A stretch of 64,000 bases of DNA, taken from positions 186,001 to 250,000 of the forward strand of contig CAMPDV010000318.1 of the NCBI GenBank assembly GCA_946699065.1, written 5' to 3'. The translations under genes were made by a program, and so were the position numbers. The DNA comes from Loxodes magnus. Taxonomy: Eukaryota > Ciliophora > Karyorelictea > Loxodida > Loxodidae. Below, in pieces: positions 12,317 to 25,215 of the stretch; positions within the stretch are counted from its first letter, which is position 1, and every line of letters starts with the position of its first letter. The notes beneath the pieces were generated by a model. The model was not told the DNA's origin and made no database searches. It was given only the letters and a program-made list of their open reading frames with translations.

Positions 12317-14237
12317 TTCTTCTATCCTTTTAATTTATGGACTTTTTCGATATTATTAAACAATTTTTATCTTTATATTGCTTGCTAATGATCTCCTATT
12401 GATCTCTATTGATAGAATTTACTGTTGATAATTTTAGGTGTGATATATTGATCCGTTAAGAAGTATTTTATTTTGAATTTTCCTTTCCTTTATGTTGATG
12501 AAGGTTGTATCTTGATTTGGATCTTTACATTCTAAAAGATAATCTTTCATCAAGTTAAATAAGTATTACCCTGCATTATTCTGCTCATACGGTAAAAATT
12601 GAGGAATACGCACGTTAAAATCCCCTAAAATTTATAATCCTTTGCTACTTGCTACTTTCATAAAAGGGTATTAATTCAGAGTCGAATGTTGTAGTTCTAT
12701 ATACTTTTATCAATGCTAGCTGATCATCAAGTATTACACCTATTAATCTTCCTTCTCTAAAATAACTCTGCTTGATTGAGATCCACTATATCCAATACTT
12801 TGGCTCTGCTGGTAATTCCATCTTTTATATAAATGCTACTCCTTTGCAATGTTTTGGGCTCAATTTTATTATTACTCTAAATCGTATATATAAGACATTT
12901 CGGCAGTTTTATCCACAAATATTTCTTAAATCGTCATAATTTCTATCTTCTTTTTACATATAAACTTGTTTAATTCTTCCTTGTTTTATTTAATCATCTG
13001 ACATTTGCTGTGTCTACGTTTAATTCATTCTATTTTATTATATTAGTATTTCCTTGTACTTCCTATTTTTCTTGATCCTCCACCCTACATTCTTAGCTTC
13101 CTCTTCTTTAATAGCGTGAAAACCATATAGTTCTAAAGTTTATTATTTTGCCTGTAATTATATCTTCAATTTTTTAACTTGATACTATATTCCTATATAT
13201 ATTTTCCTATCTTCTACCGAGATGGCGTTGTGTTGATGCATATTTCCTTCCTGTCACTGCTTTCTAGTTGTTTCAGTTTTTTTGACATATTTCCTATTTT
13301 TTTTTGACATGTATCGTTTCGCCTCAGTTTTTATTTATTTAATTTTGTAATTAAGTATCTATTAAAGTAGATCGCTTTTAAAGAAACTTAAGTATGTCTT
13401 AAACTTAATATTTTTGCTAGAAGTTCAAAGTGGAATTCTGTTTGAAGGTCAATCCTCTTCATTTTTCTTCACTTTCTTTTCCTTCGCTATCTATTTCCTT
13501 TTATAGTAAGGTATTTTATTCCTGATTTCCGAAAGCATCAACCTGATTTTACTTCCTTAGTATTTTTAATTGCTTCCTTTATAGCTTTTTTCTTAAGTAT
13601 TAATTTGAGCTATGCTCTTATTTGTTACAGTTCATACATTTTCAAATTGATGGATGACTAAAATAAGTGCTTTTACCTCCTTCGTTTAACTTATCTAGTA
13701 TACTTTCTCAATTTCTGATCTCCTTCAATTCTAAATAGGTTTTCATTTTCCCATTGACTCACGTTGTACCTTTTAAGGTTCCCATTTCTGCATATACTAT
13801 TTTTCCGTACTGCTCCAAGTGGGTTTCTACCTGGTTCAAACTTTAATAGATGTTAAGTGTTCAATGAATCAGGTGTTTCTTAATGTTGTAAAATTCCTCT
13901 ATGTTTCTTTGCTCTTTTGACAAACTAAATTTCTACTATTCAATGTTTAATTATTTGCGAATTTTGTGAGTATTTCCTTATTTTTGAATCATATAATAAT
14001 TATTCCTGTCTGAAAGATGTTCACATTTTCAATATTTTTACCATATTCTTAAATCAGATATCTGAGAAATGCCTGAATCATTTCATTTTCTTTCCTTTCT
14101 TCTGGACTGAGTTTTTGGTTGTAGAAATTTTCTTCTAAAAATTTATGGAAATAAGTAACTCCTACTCTTTTAGCATTTTTGAGCTGCTTATTATCTTCCT
14201 CATTTTATGGCATTTGCTCTTTCTTTTCTTCTTCCAT
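12317..14237 (-). mobile_element. LINE 5' half (ORF1 + endonuclease), unit A
   Basis: Minus-strand LINE reading from ATG 14237 (MEEEKKEQMPQNEEDNKQL). ORF1 is charged and helical, with frameshifts near 13920 and later. The endonuclease part follows: a start like NVRGI (about 12985-13020), KDGIT, GRLIGVILDDQLALIKVY and the catalytic-site motif ILGDFNVRI (about 12610-12640), ending NQDTTFINIKERKIQ. The copy stops at 12317, where the plus-strand LINE ends, so its own reverse transcriptase is missing here. Copies in units B, C and D have the same order. The ORF is divergent from the RING-kelch gene, 394 bases away. Confidence 0.8.
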
Positions 14238-14631
14238 TTTAATAATTTGCATAGAAAAGTTATCCTGCATGATGTTCTAAATTACCTACTTTTTTTTTTA
14301 TAGTTTGCTTAGTTTAAAATTTCTGTCCTTTTTCTTGTGCATTCTTCCTAGTAATTTAAAAATTTTACGATGGAGATGTTTTTCTTAAAAATATATCAAA
14401 GATCTGATTAAGTTGTAAAGCTCTTTCATGTCTATGCTAAATTTACCTAGCAGTTTCGATCCGAGATTGGCGGCATGTGGAATATTTGATTGCTACTTTA
14501 TATAATATCCTAGCATTATTTAAAGTATGTAAATAAAGTAATAATGTAGTTTTAGATATTTATATACTAATTTTTGATGGTAACTGTTATAAATTAGCTT
14601 TATAGCTTTTGTAGTCTAAATAATAATAAAA
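14238..14631. promoter_or_regulatory. Divergent intergenic region of unit A
   Basis: This 394-base gap separates the minus-strand LINE ORF1 start from the plus-strand RING-kelch ATG, so it should hold start sites for both. The last 60 bases are almost identical in all four units (core TGGTAACTGTTATAAATT, then TTTTGTAGTCTAAATAATAA before ATG). No TATA-type element can be told apart in such AT-rich DNA. Confidence 0.45.
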
Positions 14632-15231
14632 ATGTAAGCGTTACCAAAATGCTTAATCTGCTTAGAAGATTACAACTTAACTAATGCTCTTCCAACTGTC
14701 TTACCTTGTGGACATATTTACTGTGGTTTGTGTTTGAATACTCAGTACTGATTATAAGGCATAATGTAATGTCCTATTTGTTAAAAAGGATTCCATTTTA
14801 GATTTGATGATTTACCTTAAGAAAGTGATTTAATAAGAGTGATATTTTAAAACTAATAATACATATAAAAGATTTAAGATGCTAGATAGAAATTAAAAGA
14901 GATAAGGAGGTAAATTATGGAAAAATCTAAAACCATTACAACCAAATAATCAAACATTAGTAATACTCTCATAATACCACTAACTAATATCATCATCAAT
15001 CATTAACCAACATTTATCTACCAAAAATAACACTCAAATATTATCTAATTCTACTAATCACTAAAACCAACTATACTCTAATATAACTCATAACCACCTA
15101 CAATACTAAACTCTAAATTAACTTACAATCTAATAAGATAAAAACTATAATACAATACTAAGTAACCAAATAAGATTTAGACTAATTAACATAAACTAAG
15201 CTACCACTTTATATAATCTAACTATATTCAC
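14572..15231 (+). repeat. Near-identical 660-base island, copy A
   Basis: From about 60 bases before the RING-kelch ATG through the end of the Asn-rich linker, the four copies differ at only a few positions (one shared difference pairs A with C and B with D). The flanking LINE sequence and the kelch half differ far more. Other copies: 33206-33866, 46785-47444 and 60184-60846. Confidence 0.8.
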
Positions 15232-16026
15232 TTTTTTGATTGAGATACTTAAAAATTAAGTTTATTTAATATTTAAACAGAGTAATTACGATAAGTCTAA
15301 GTTTAAGTTATAATTCCTGCTGACAGTAAAAGTATAGAATATTAAAATAAGTTATATTTAATTGGAGGATATAACAGAAATAAAAATAAAGGAATAAAAG
15401 AAACTTGATATCTTGATTATGAAGGTAATAGTATAAAACTTAGTGATCTAAATGAGGGAAGAAGTGACTTTGGAATAGCAGCTGCTTAAAATTATCTTTA
15501 TGTGGTTGGAGGAATTACTAATATAAATCAAGTTTTATAATCAGTAGAAAAGTTAAAGATAGAAAGCTAAAGTAAATGATAAAAATTTTCTTAGTTTCCA
15601 TTTCAAATAGCAGGTTAAACTTTAGTAGTAGATAAAGATGAATAAAATATTTATTCTTTTGGAGGGTTAAATTAGAAAAAATAGATTTTAAAAGATATAT
15701 GAAAATATAACATATAGAATGATAAATGGGGTAAGTAAAATTTGAATCTTCCTGAATCTATTGCTTTTTCTATAGTTTGTTTAGAGCCTTTTGTCATACT
15801 TGGAGGTTTAAAACATTAATTTACGAATGAATATTCAAGAAGAATATACAAAAGAAGCAAAGAATAGTGGCAATAAAGTTAAATTTTTAAAGATGTTGAA
15901 GCTTTAACGGAGATGAAAATAAGAAATAACTATGGATATGTTTTTGCTTTAGAATAGAAAATAGTTTCAATAATGAGGATTGATTTAGAAAAATTGTGTT
16001 ATAGAAGTATTAAGAGTCATAACTGA
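14632..16026 (+). CDS. RING-kelch protein, copy A
   Basis: A 464-residue candidate E3 ubiquitin ligase or substrate adaptor. The N-terminus is a canonical C3HC4 RING: C7, C10, C26, H28, C31, C34, C47, C50, with W40 encoded by TGA. A short helical region and a long Asn/Ile/Thr/Gln linker (about 80-205) follow. The C-terminal half has kelch blades with di-glycine strands (LYLIGGY, LYVVGGI, IYSFGGL, FVILGG) and the blade-closing DIWKYN..NDKWG, again with a TGA Trp. The stop is TGA in CATAACTGA, conserved in all copies. Kelch propellers usually bind a substrate. All four copies have exactly 465 codons including stop, so the protein appears maintained. The gene lies between two LINE 5' ends. Confidence 0.9.
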
Positions 16027-16631
16027 TAAACATAATAATAATATCAATTTTATTAATAATATTTATAATAAATATATTCTCATATGTAAAGAAGTAGTTT
16101 AAAGATCTATAGTTAGGTAAATGTGTTACTACTTATCAAAATATCTAAAGCATCTGAAATAAATAAATAATCAAATTTTATCTAATAATCTTTAAAAATC
16201 TATTATTCAAATATTATCATTTTTCAGATACAAACATACAGCTTATAACATACTTATATTCAACACAGTCAAGAAAGCTACCTTTAAATACATCCTTATA
16301 TTCAAATTATACAATTACTACTTAGATTATTCTATTATTTATCTAATCAAATCAAAAATATAATCAAATAATAATTAAGCTATACCTATATCTAAATACT
16401 AATTAAATAATCCCTACTTCATCAATTCAATATCTTCAAATCTAAAATACATTATTTTCTTTAATCTTTTTACTAACTACTATATATACTTAAAAATGCC
16501 CCATAGCTAATAATGAAATAAAACCATTATAACTCCTATGCTCTCGATAAAAACTTTATCATAATAACTTTTCGAGATTAATATGATAAACCAATAAGAT
16601 TAAAGCAACATCGAAATAGTTTTTAAGAGGG
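16027..16631. other. Conserved spacer with TCTCGA/TCGAGA inverted repeat
   Basis: About 600 bases of AT- and C-rich DNA between the RING-kelch stop and the plus-strand LINE ORF1, present in all four units. It contains a 6-base inverted repeat TCTCGA (16542-16547) and TCGAGA (16572-16577) with a 24-base loop, about 55 bases before the ORF1 ATG. The repeat is kept in units A, B and C; in D the loop is occupied by two inserted elements. It could be a promoter or 5' terminal structure of the LINE. Confidence 0.5.
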
Positions 16632-19400
16632 ATGTCTAAGGGTGAAAAAAAGCTAGGAAAATATGATGAAGTAATAAAATTAGCAGAAAAATAAAATTCT
16701 ATAAAATAAGCAACTTTAAAAAATATAAAGTAGAAAACTCCATTTAAAGAATAATAATAATCTATCTCAATTTTATATAAAGAGACATTTTAAAAATTAC
16801 AACTCAGCCATAATAAAATAATGTGTCGCATTAATGGAACTCTTCAGTACCGATAGATAGAATTTGGATGACATATAGAAGTACGAAAAATACCAATTTA
16901 ATTAATTCTATTTTTGTTATCTGATTAATATAATTTGATAAATTCTCTAACATAGAAAATGATAATATTAATCTTTTGATATATTAGCAAGAAGAGAAAT
17001 ATTAATTAATATTCAAAAATAATAACTACTTAATTCGCTACTACAAAAGTATAGTTCCAAAAGAAAAAAGTTAAAAGTTTTCGGAAATATAAAAAAACAG
17101 TTACCATACAGTAAAAGAAATAATATAACTTGATGGTAGAAAAACTATATATTTAGAATTATCAGAAGCCACTTATCCAGAAAATATTCCTACTTAACTG
17201 GAAGAAAAAAATTTATGAGTAAAGTTAAGTCTTCCGGCAATATGATAATATGTAATCTGTCTAAAAATTGGAAAAATACCAAGTAATGAAGAAGATAAAA
17301 AGAAATAAAGTTAATAATCAATTATGCTTGAACATAAAAAAGTGGTAAAATATGTAACAAGAAGTAACAAAATAAAATAAAAGATACAGTAATAAAAATA
17401 GAAAACCTAAAGAAATGCTAAAGATGAATAGAAAGCAAAAACTTGAACTCTAAAAAATAAAAATGCTTAAAAAATTATTTAAATTACGCGCAAGATAGGC
17501 AACAATTAATAGAATAATAAAATATTATTTAATTGAATAAATGCTTAGGAAAAAATCATTTAAGTTCATTAGATCTTTGGAAAAGCCAAAGTTTAACATC
17601 ATGAAAAAAAATGGATTACCACAACCTATTAAAAAATAAGCTTCAATAAATAACTAACTTGTCTCAAAAACTTAAAAACGCAATTAATTTTAATAATAAA
17701 TAAAAAAGTAATATCAGAAAAGATAGTACACTTAATCCTAAAAATAAATAAAAATATTAGAGTAGTTCAGTTTTGTAAAAGACTAAGCAAATTACCTTAA
17801 TTTGATATCTGATATTAATATGAAGGTCAAAAACTGAATATCAAGAGAATTTGACTATCTAAGTCTTATTAATTATAGGAACTGATAATGTAAGAGGAAT
17901 CATGTCGAGCAAAAAAAATTTAATAAAATTCGTACTTTAAAAAGATATAGACATTATGGCGACCAAATAAATTTTTGTAGATTCAATTAAAGATATGCTC
18001 TAAAAATTCGGATATCATTCAGTTATAAAACCAGGAACTAGATTTAGTAAATGAGTGGTTTTATAAATTAAAAAACAACTCTTATGTAGAGTTACAAAGC
18101 ATGATATAAATGGATTAAACTAAAATAAAATATTTAAAGACGGTAGAATAATTTGTATACGTATTTATGATAAAAATGTAATTATCATGAATATGTGCCT
18201 ACACGTTTGAGCCCGATTAATTAATCCATTTATGGACCTAAAATAATTTAAATACTTAACAAATAATCTAAGCTTATAAAATATTATATTAGGAAATTTC
18301 AATGGATAAATACCATAAATTCTACCAAGTAAATTAAATCTATTAGAGTAGTAGTTATTAACTATAATAAATAAATTCGAACTGGAATTCAATAATCCAG
18401 CATAAGACCCAACATAGATTACTACTACAGGAAAAGAAAGTTTAAAATTAACTATTTTTTAACGGATCAATGAATCACTTCGAGCATAGTTAACATAAAA
18501 GATTTTTAAAAGAGAATACTAGATGATCATGAAGCTGAGTAACTAATTGCTAAAATGGTAGAAAAAAGCAGATATAGATCATAAGTAAAAAGGTTATATT
18601 ACTAAAAATTGAAAATTTGAAAAATATAGAAAAGTTTAAAAAGTGAGCTAAATTTACAGATTCTTCGAAGTTCAATAAACTAACTAATGAATCATACTAC
18701 GAGAAATAATAAGAATTAATATAAGAAGGGGTTAAATAAATTTTTGGATATGTTACTAATAATTTAAGAAAATAAATATTTACAGAAGAAATAAAATGTT
18801 TAAGAAAATATAAAAAAGTATCAAAAAAAGTAAAAAATTTAATAAGATAATTCAAATTAATATTTTATATTAAATAAACATTAGATAGGAAGCAAAAATA
18901 AAATATATGAAACTGGAGAGCATCGATAGAAAAATAAATTTAACATTTTCATGGACTGAATCAATAAAGGTAATTTGAATGCAACTTGGGAGATATATTT
19001 TTCATATTTAACTGTAATAATCTTATTAATTAATATCTAATAAAAAGGTATTTTAAACAACTTTATCAGGAATCAAAATTATTTCTTTAAACTTAAGAAA
19101 ATATTTTAGCTATTTTATATTGAATTCATTCTATTTTATTAAACTCACTCTTATATTAAACTTTTTGATAGAATAACAAAATTAATTTATTAAGAAAATA
19201 CTTTTAAAGAAGAAAGAAAAGTCACTTTAATTTTATAAATAATCAGTTTAAGTAGCAATTAACTAAAATGTGATATAATAATTTATTTTATAAATCCATC
19301 TAATCTATGAAAAGTGTTAAATGAATATAAAGAAATACTAACTAATAAGAAAAATTTACTTTAGTAAAGTTAAAGCAAAGATTAAAATTATAAGCTGCAT
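16632..19400 (+). mobile_element. LINE 5' half (ORF1 + endonuclease + linker), unit A, plus strand
   Basis: ORF1 starts MSKGEKKLGKYDEVIKLAE (ATG 16632) and is a lysine/glutamine-rich helical protein with a remnant of a zinc knuckle near 17240 (C-L-K-I-G). The endonuclease is well preserved in frame 1: TDNVRGIMSSKKNLIKFVL (17884 on), DIDIMATKQIFVDS, then IILGNFNGQIPQILP (about 18286-18330), where the usual GDFN has become GNFN. A linker ESYYEKQQELIQEGVKQIFG (about 18690) matches the minus-strand LINE of unit D. The reverse transcriptase is not continuous here; the RT piece at 20586-21600, same strand, may be its remainder, separated by gag element b and decayed DNA. The Asp-to-Asn change suggests an inactive endonuclease. 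Confidence 0.75.
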
Positions 19401-19593
19401 AAAAAGCTTAGTAAATATATTTAAAATATTAATAAATATATACTATTTAATTAATTATTTTTCCTTAAATTATCTTTATTAAAATTAGTCTTTATTAGTA
19501 ACTAAAATAAATAAATAAATAAGTTTTCTATTATATATCTTTCATTAAAAAATATCTAATTATACATTAATATTAAAAAGCATTTTATAAAAG

Positions 19594-20192
19594 TTAAAGT
19601 TAAAAAGTTTTTAAAGCCTTAGTAGTCAGCCATCTGACCTATTCTATCAGCTTGTCTCTATTAGTTTGTTTTGAATTCCTACTAGGCTTAGTTAGGCGGT
19701 GTAGCACTTCATTAGTGCACCATCCTTTAATATTCGGAATAGTTTTGGTCTTGCACTTAGCGTTCCTAATTATTTCTCCAAGGATTAAGATTTGAATTAA
19801 AGAATTTTTTCTATAAATATTTCCGCTTTATGTTGGATATATCCTAAATAGTTTTCTAAAAATATCTTATTTATTCTTTCTTTAAATTTCGCTTAGTTAG
19901 TAGCAGTATTTTCATCGGTGTTATTTATTGCACACGTAGCATTTTATTCTTCTTTTAAACTATTATTCCTGTAACACTTATTTAATTTAAATTTACTACT
20001 TATTTTAAATAAACGTTTACTGTTTATTTTAATTTAAGGCTTCATTTTCAATTTCCATAGGATCTGATTAATTCTGTTAAAACGAAAATGGCGTAACCTG
20101 AATTTATTATTAAATTTAAAGAATTCTTTGTTCCAGTTTGTTTTCTATTTCTTATGATGATTAATATTGTTTCTCAAGTAAAGACGTTATTA
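19594..20192 (-). mobile_element. Gag-only retroposon b, 5'-truncated
   Basis: A copy of element c (37178-37958) that stops about 190 bases short of the 5' end, as expected for incomplete reverse transcription. It keeps the C-terminal half of the gag protein and the 3' hairpin GCACT-AATGA-AGTGC (19704-19718). Its tail, read on the minus strand, is AACTTTTTAACTTTAACTTT. TATAAA occurs at both edges and may be the target duplication. Confidence 0.7.
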
Positions 20193-20585
20193 TAAATAAA
20201 GTTAATTATGAAAATGTAATATTAGATTTATTATGCTTTAGAGATAAACACTTTATTTTATATATTTATTTTAAGAATTTCTTGAATCTATTGTTTATTA
20301 TTGCTTAAGATTTTTATATAAAAGTTTGATTAAAAATATGAATCTAAATATAATATGATAGATGTATTAAGTAATATAAATGTTAAGTTAGAATATAATA
20401 GTAAATAGTATACTAATGTATAGTATAGAACTTATGATATTTTATATATTATCTATTTAAATATATTCTTATTATATTGTAAATAAAGTTAAATTTGGCT
20501 ATTAACTTTTAACCTAAAATTATACACCATAGTAACCATTTTTAAACTATAGACTAATAATATATTGTCTTTTAACTTTATAGTT
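20193..20585. other. AT-rich spacer
   Basis: Almost pure AT sequence, possibly decayed LINE sequence between the unit A endonuclease and the RT fragment that follows. Nothing specific is seen. Confidence 0.4.
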
Positions 20586-21600
20586 TATTATTGCATAGAA
20601 CTTGTTAAATCAAACAACCCTTATAGATATGTAAAGATGTTTGATACTATTAATAAAAATATATTATTTAATCATTTACGTAGATTAAAATATCTCTTGT
20701 TCCAATAAGTTACTTTGAGTCATTTTATAATAATAAAGACATTAGATATGCTTTAGACGGTATATTTATAACATAGTAATGGAGTGCAAGGAAGTTCACA
20801 TGGTCCAGTTCTAGCAGTTATCTTCTATGATATTGTTATCAGATATTTAGAAACTTATTGGAACTATTTGGCTTTAAAATTTTTGGTTATGTATTTGTTA
20901 CTAAAACTTGAGCAGATGATTTGCTATTGCTTTCTAGCAAAGATTATAAGAATTTATTGATTAAAGCAATATGTAAAGTATTTGGACAAGCAAAATTGAA
21001 CATTAATGCTAATATAGTTTGAAGATTAAAGCATTAAAAGACTTTAGAAAGTAGTTTACTTTGGCTTTACTTTTCATGAAAACGAGAATTATAAAGTATA
21101 TTACTAATAAATATTGCTATAAGAAGTCTGTTAATGGATACATATTAAAGTTTTCATAATATGTGAATAGTACTCCTTAAAACTTTAAATAGATTTTTCA
21201 AATTTTTTTACTCCCTAAAGCAGAATTTGGTTAAAAAATTATACCATGAGCAATTCTATGGATCATAGGAAAAAAAGATATATATACTAGTTAAAGAAAA
21301 GTAGCAAAATGTGCATTTTAAAGTCCAAACTAAATGTTTAACGAATCATGCTTCATATATTTGAATTATCTAGCTTTTGAGAATTATATAACTATTATTT
21401 ACTTAAAGTTTTATTTAAAACTATGAAGTAACGTAAACAAATAATGACTCTGATAATGCTTTTCTATTTAAAAAAGCAAAAATGATTAATCTGAGATATT
21501 ATAAAAGCTTAAGCTAAAGATGTATTGAAGAATGTAGACTTCCAAAAATGCTTAAATAAAGTTTAAGATAAAAGTAAGTTTTAAGAGACTAAAGGATGTA
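20586..21600 (+). mobile_element. LINE reverse transcriptase fragment
   Basis: Plus-strand RT core with frameshifts: FDTINKNILFNHLRRLKYL (about 20650), SNGVQGSSHGPVLAVIFYDI (about 20772), the catalytic box T-W-A-D-D-LLLL (TGA Trp at 20909-20911, Asp-Asp at 20915-20920) and LPKAEFG...IPWAIL (about 21215-21260). Each motif matches the LINE at 9094-12316 at clearly diverged sequence, so this is another member of the same clade. It is probably the 3' half of the unit A plus-strand LINE. It is not functional as read. Confidence 0.8.
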
Positions 21601-22780
21601 AAATGTAAGTTTATATTTATAAGATTTTAGAATAATAAGGTAATGCTATATGAAAGTGATAATAGAGTATATATGAATATAATAGTATTGATTGATTATA
21701 TAAATAAAGTAAAAATATAAAGAATAGAATATGCTGATTTAATAATAAAAATGTATTTGGATTGGGTAAATGTAAATAGTGCTATTTATATTTAATTTTG
21801 ATTATAATTAGATAATAATGATGATATTTAGTTTAGTATTTAAAGTAATGAAGGAATATGTTTGATTATAATTAAAGTTGATTTAGCATATGATAATAGT
21901 ATAAAATGAACTAGTTAAAATAGTAATAAATAAGATAAATTTTGATTAACTACATATAACTTATATTATAATAATAACTTTAATAAATCAGTTGCTACAT
22001 CAAATTTAACTCTTAATCTACAAAATAGCTAGATAAAGTACCTAAATTTTATTGTTTCAAACCTTTATTTCCATTCAATTAAATCTTAGTTTACTAATAA
22101 CTAAAATTAGATCCAAAAGTCAGACTAATTAGTATAAAAGTAGGAATCATATATACTATTAATGCAAAAATCAAGCACAACTATTTAATTTATTGCTTAT
22201 AAAGTAAGATATATTTAAAAAGATCACATTTTGTTTAAACAAATAATTAACTATTAATTAGCATTAATTAGCAAGATTAACAAAAACACTATTAAATACA
22301 TTTATAAACAATAAGTTATTCTCATTCAAATTATCTAAAGATATAAGAAATGTTAATTATAATCTAATTAAGATTATCAATTCTCAATTATTCTTATTCA
22401 TACATTATTTTCATCATATCCAATATAATACTTCTTCATTTCATATCATCAATGCAATCACATCATTCTGCCTAAAATTTAAAAATTATATCTAAATTTT
22501 ATTTAAATAGATCATAATATATGCTAAATATTATATTTTACTATTTATCTATAATTCTAAAATCACTATCAACATCAGAGTAGCTCAAATTATTGCAATT
22601 AATTATAACACACATTTAGATAAATATCCCTAATTATTAAATCTCTTTTAAATACTAATAGCTATAAATAAGCTAAAATAATTTTATGAAGAATATCTCT
22701 AAAAGTAAATAATAAGTTATTAATATAGTCATTTCAAACTAATTTATCCAATATTTTTACTATATTATTATTGTGGCCAG
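21601..22780. other. AT-rich spacer
   Basis: AT-rich DNA; the first part is T- and G-containing, the second (22040-22700) is C- and A-rich, resembling in composition the spacers after the RING-kelch genes. No shared repeat or protein was recognised. Confidence 0.45.
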
Positions 22781-24262
22781 TTTCACTTCTTAAACATTAG
22801 TTTAACTTTTCTTAAGTAATTTTCCTTATTTTTTAAAATTTCTAAAATAATTCATCTTACATTTATACATTTAATGGACTGAGTAGAATCAAGTTATTAC
22901 ACCTTATTTTAGCTAATCTCTTTTTTAACTTATTAGTAGAATTAGAATTCATTTTTTGCTTTTGTCAGGAATTTTGTAAATAAAATAAATTTATACTTCA
23001 TACTTATTTTAATAATAAAGTAAACTTAGCAAAAGGTAGATTGGATATATCTTTTTTATAAAATAATTATTATTAATTAAAGGTATTCCACCTTTAATAA
23101 GTTCATCACTGTATTTAAGTTTAATTTTTTCGTCAAATCTTGAAAATTTAAAGTCTTTATCTTTATAATATTACTTAAAAAATATCTATTTTACTGGCTT
23201 AGTCTTTTTTTATTATTGGAAACTTGCTTTAGTCAAGTTCAATGACTACCATTAAATCGTTTCTACTTTAATGCGACATTGCTATGTCTCTCAGAATTTC
23301 ACTCCCTCTTATTTTTTTGATGTATAATATTCCATTTGGATTGAAATATAAATTATGATTATCATAATTTAAAGTTTTTTTTTAAATTATTTTCGCTTAA
23401 AATATCTAGAGTATCTTATAGTAAGACCAAATCCCCTGCAATATTATCATTCTTTTTTTATTTAATTAAATAAATTTTTCTGGTTGATCTTTAGTTTATA
23501 CATCCAAAGAATCGTTCATTGTCAAATTTTAAATAACTATATTTTCTGTCAACTCTTTAAATTAAATTTTGTTTCAAACTTTTCTATTCTCTTAATGCTA
23601 GACCTTGTATATGATTCCTAATTTGATAAGATATAATCTTTCTTTCTTTCTTTCTATCTTTAGATTTAGTTTATTTTATTTTATCTTTTCTTTTTGTTCT
23701 TCTACTTCTTCTAGTATTTCAGTGCTACGTTGAAGTAGTGAAATATTTTGCATCTTATTTACAGATACTTTCAAGAATTGTAGTAAAGTATCTTTTAGTT
23801 TCTCTTTTAGGCTTAAATCTTTAATTTTATTCTTCTTATATTATTATTTGGTCATTTTTTGCTCTTTTAATTCCATTTTGGGCTTCATTCGCTAAGATTC
23901 TTCAATTTTCTCCTTCAAATAGTTTTTTCTGCTACTATTACTAATTTTAAATTTGGTATTATTATCTTGTGAAATATTTCAGAAGTTATTAAGTCTCTTA
24001 TTATGCCATAAATCTTGACCTTATTTCTAGTTTTTCTTTTAATACCTTATTGCCTCCCTTCAGATTTTGATATCATCCTAGAGTTCTAGCATAACTTTAA
24101 TCAGCTAATAAATAACTTATTTACTATTTTGTTGCAAGATCGGAAACATCCAAATCCTTATATTTTTAGCCTAATTTCTAGACTTATCTTCAACAATGGT
24201 TGTCTCGATTCGATGGGAGATATTCTTTATGCTCTTTTGTTAAACTTAGAATGGAAAATAAT
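22781..24262 (-). pseudogene. Degraded coding region, unassigned
   Basis: The minus strand is purine-rich and reads as protein in pieces: YLPSNRDNHCWRQVQKLG near 24210, SYLLADQSYARTLGWYQNLK near 24070, a coiled-coil run around 23640-23880 and FNPNGILYIKKIRGSEILRD near 23320. At least two frame changes are needed (one at an A-run near 23380). I do not recognise the family. It diverges from the plus-strand coding stretch that begins at 24316. Confidence 0.4.
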
Positions 24263-24315
24263 TTAGTGCATACAACTGGTTAATCTGCTTTTTCTGATAA
24301 ATTATATATTATATA

Positions 24316-25075
24316 ATGTAAATATTCAGGTGAGAGGTATAAGAAGAGCATTTTGATGTACTTTATAGAAAATATATTTGATTGGATCTCTCTTGCATTT
24401 TATGTGAGAAATGTTTAAGTACTAATTTAAAAAATTCGAATAAGTTGTAGGGTGAAAGATTTGAAACGGTATGAGAGAAACCAATTACAAGTTTGGAAAA
24501 TATTTTTGAATATTGAAAAGAAGAATAAAAACGAGTTCAAAATGCCAAAAAAAATTTAAGTATGGAAAGTAGTAAAAGATAGTTTAGAGTGCAAAATGCA
24601 GTGGAAAATATTGTCGACTTTAGCGGGTAATAATTTAGAATATTAGAAGAATACATAAAAATTTATATCTAGTTAGATGAAGAGAAAATGAAGCAGTTTT
24701 AATAAGAAAGAAATTTAATTTGTAAAGAAAGAGACAACTAAAAAATTCAGCTTTAATAAATATAATAATTCGAAATGCTCATAGTTTATTTCTTGTAACC
24801 TAATAATATCTACAAATATTTTGACAAACTTAACAAAAAACTGCATGCAGATATTTTATAAGTTAAGTTACCCCAGTACTTTTTAATAGATAATTAGATA
24901 AGAGAAATTTTCCTAAGGAAATAATACTACTTAGAGTCTTAAATGGATTCCTAATCTACAAATTCGAAGTGTCTATCATATATAAACACTAATAGAGACC
25001 AATCTAGAAGATTTAAGAAATTTCTCACTTTTTCCAAAAAAAAATGTAATTTTTTCAGTCAAATCTTGACCTAAT
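24316..25075 (+). CDS. Coiled-coil protein with Cys motif, unassigned
   Basis: Reading from ATG 24316, the plus strand is purine-rich and protein-like for about 250 codons: a C-x2-C-x2-C cluster (SCILCEKCL, about 24387-24410) that could be the end of a B-box or RING, then long charged helices (ENIFEYWKEEQKRVQNAKKN; EENIVDF; KMKQFQQERNLICKERDN). This resembles the zinc-finger plus coiled-coil half of TRIM-like proteins, such as the one at 27200-29562. The opposite strand is also open but gives a Phe-rich string typical of antisense. Start and stop are uncertain. Confidence 0.4.
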
Positions 25076-25215
25076 CATTAAAAAGAGAATTACTTTATCT
25101 TAACCTTAATTTTATATTCTAATCCACTTTTTTTCAAGGAAATTATATCTTTATAGTAATTAAAAGAATAATATTTCATATATACTTTAAATATACTCTA
25201 TGCACTCTATACATA

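Noticed and set aside
24316..24900. Long open minus-strand frame opposite the coiled-coil stretch
   Set aside because: Gives Phe- and Leu-rich nonsense; the plus strand is purine-rich and protein-like.
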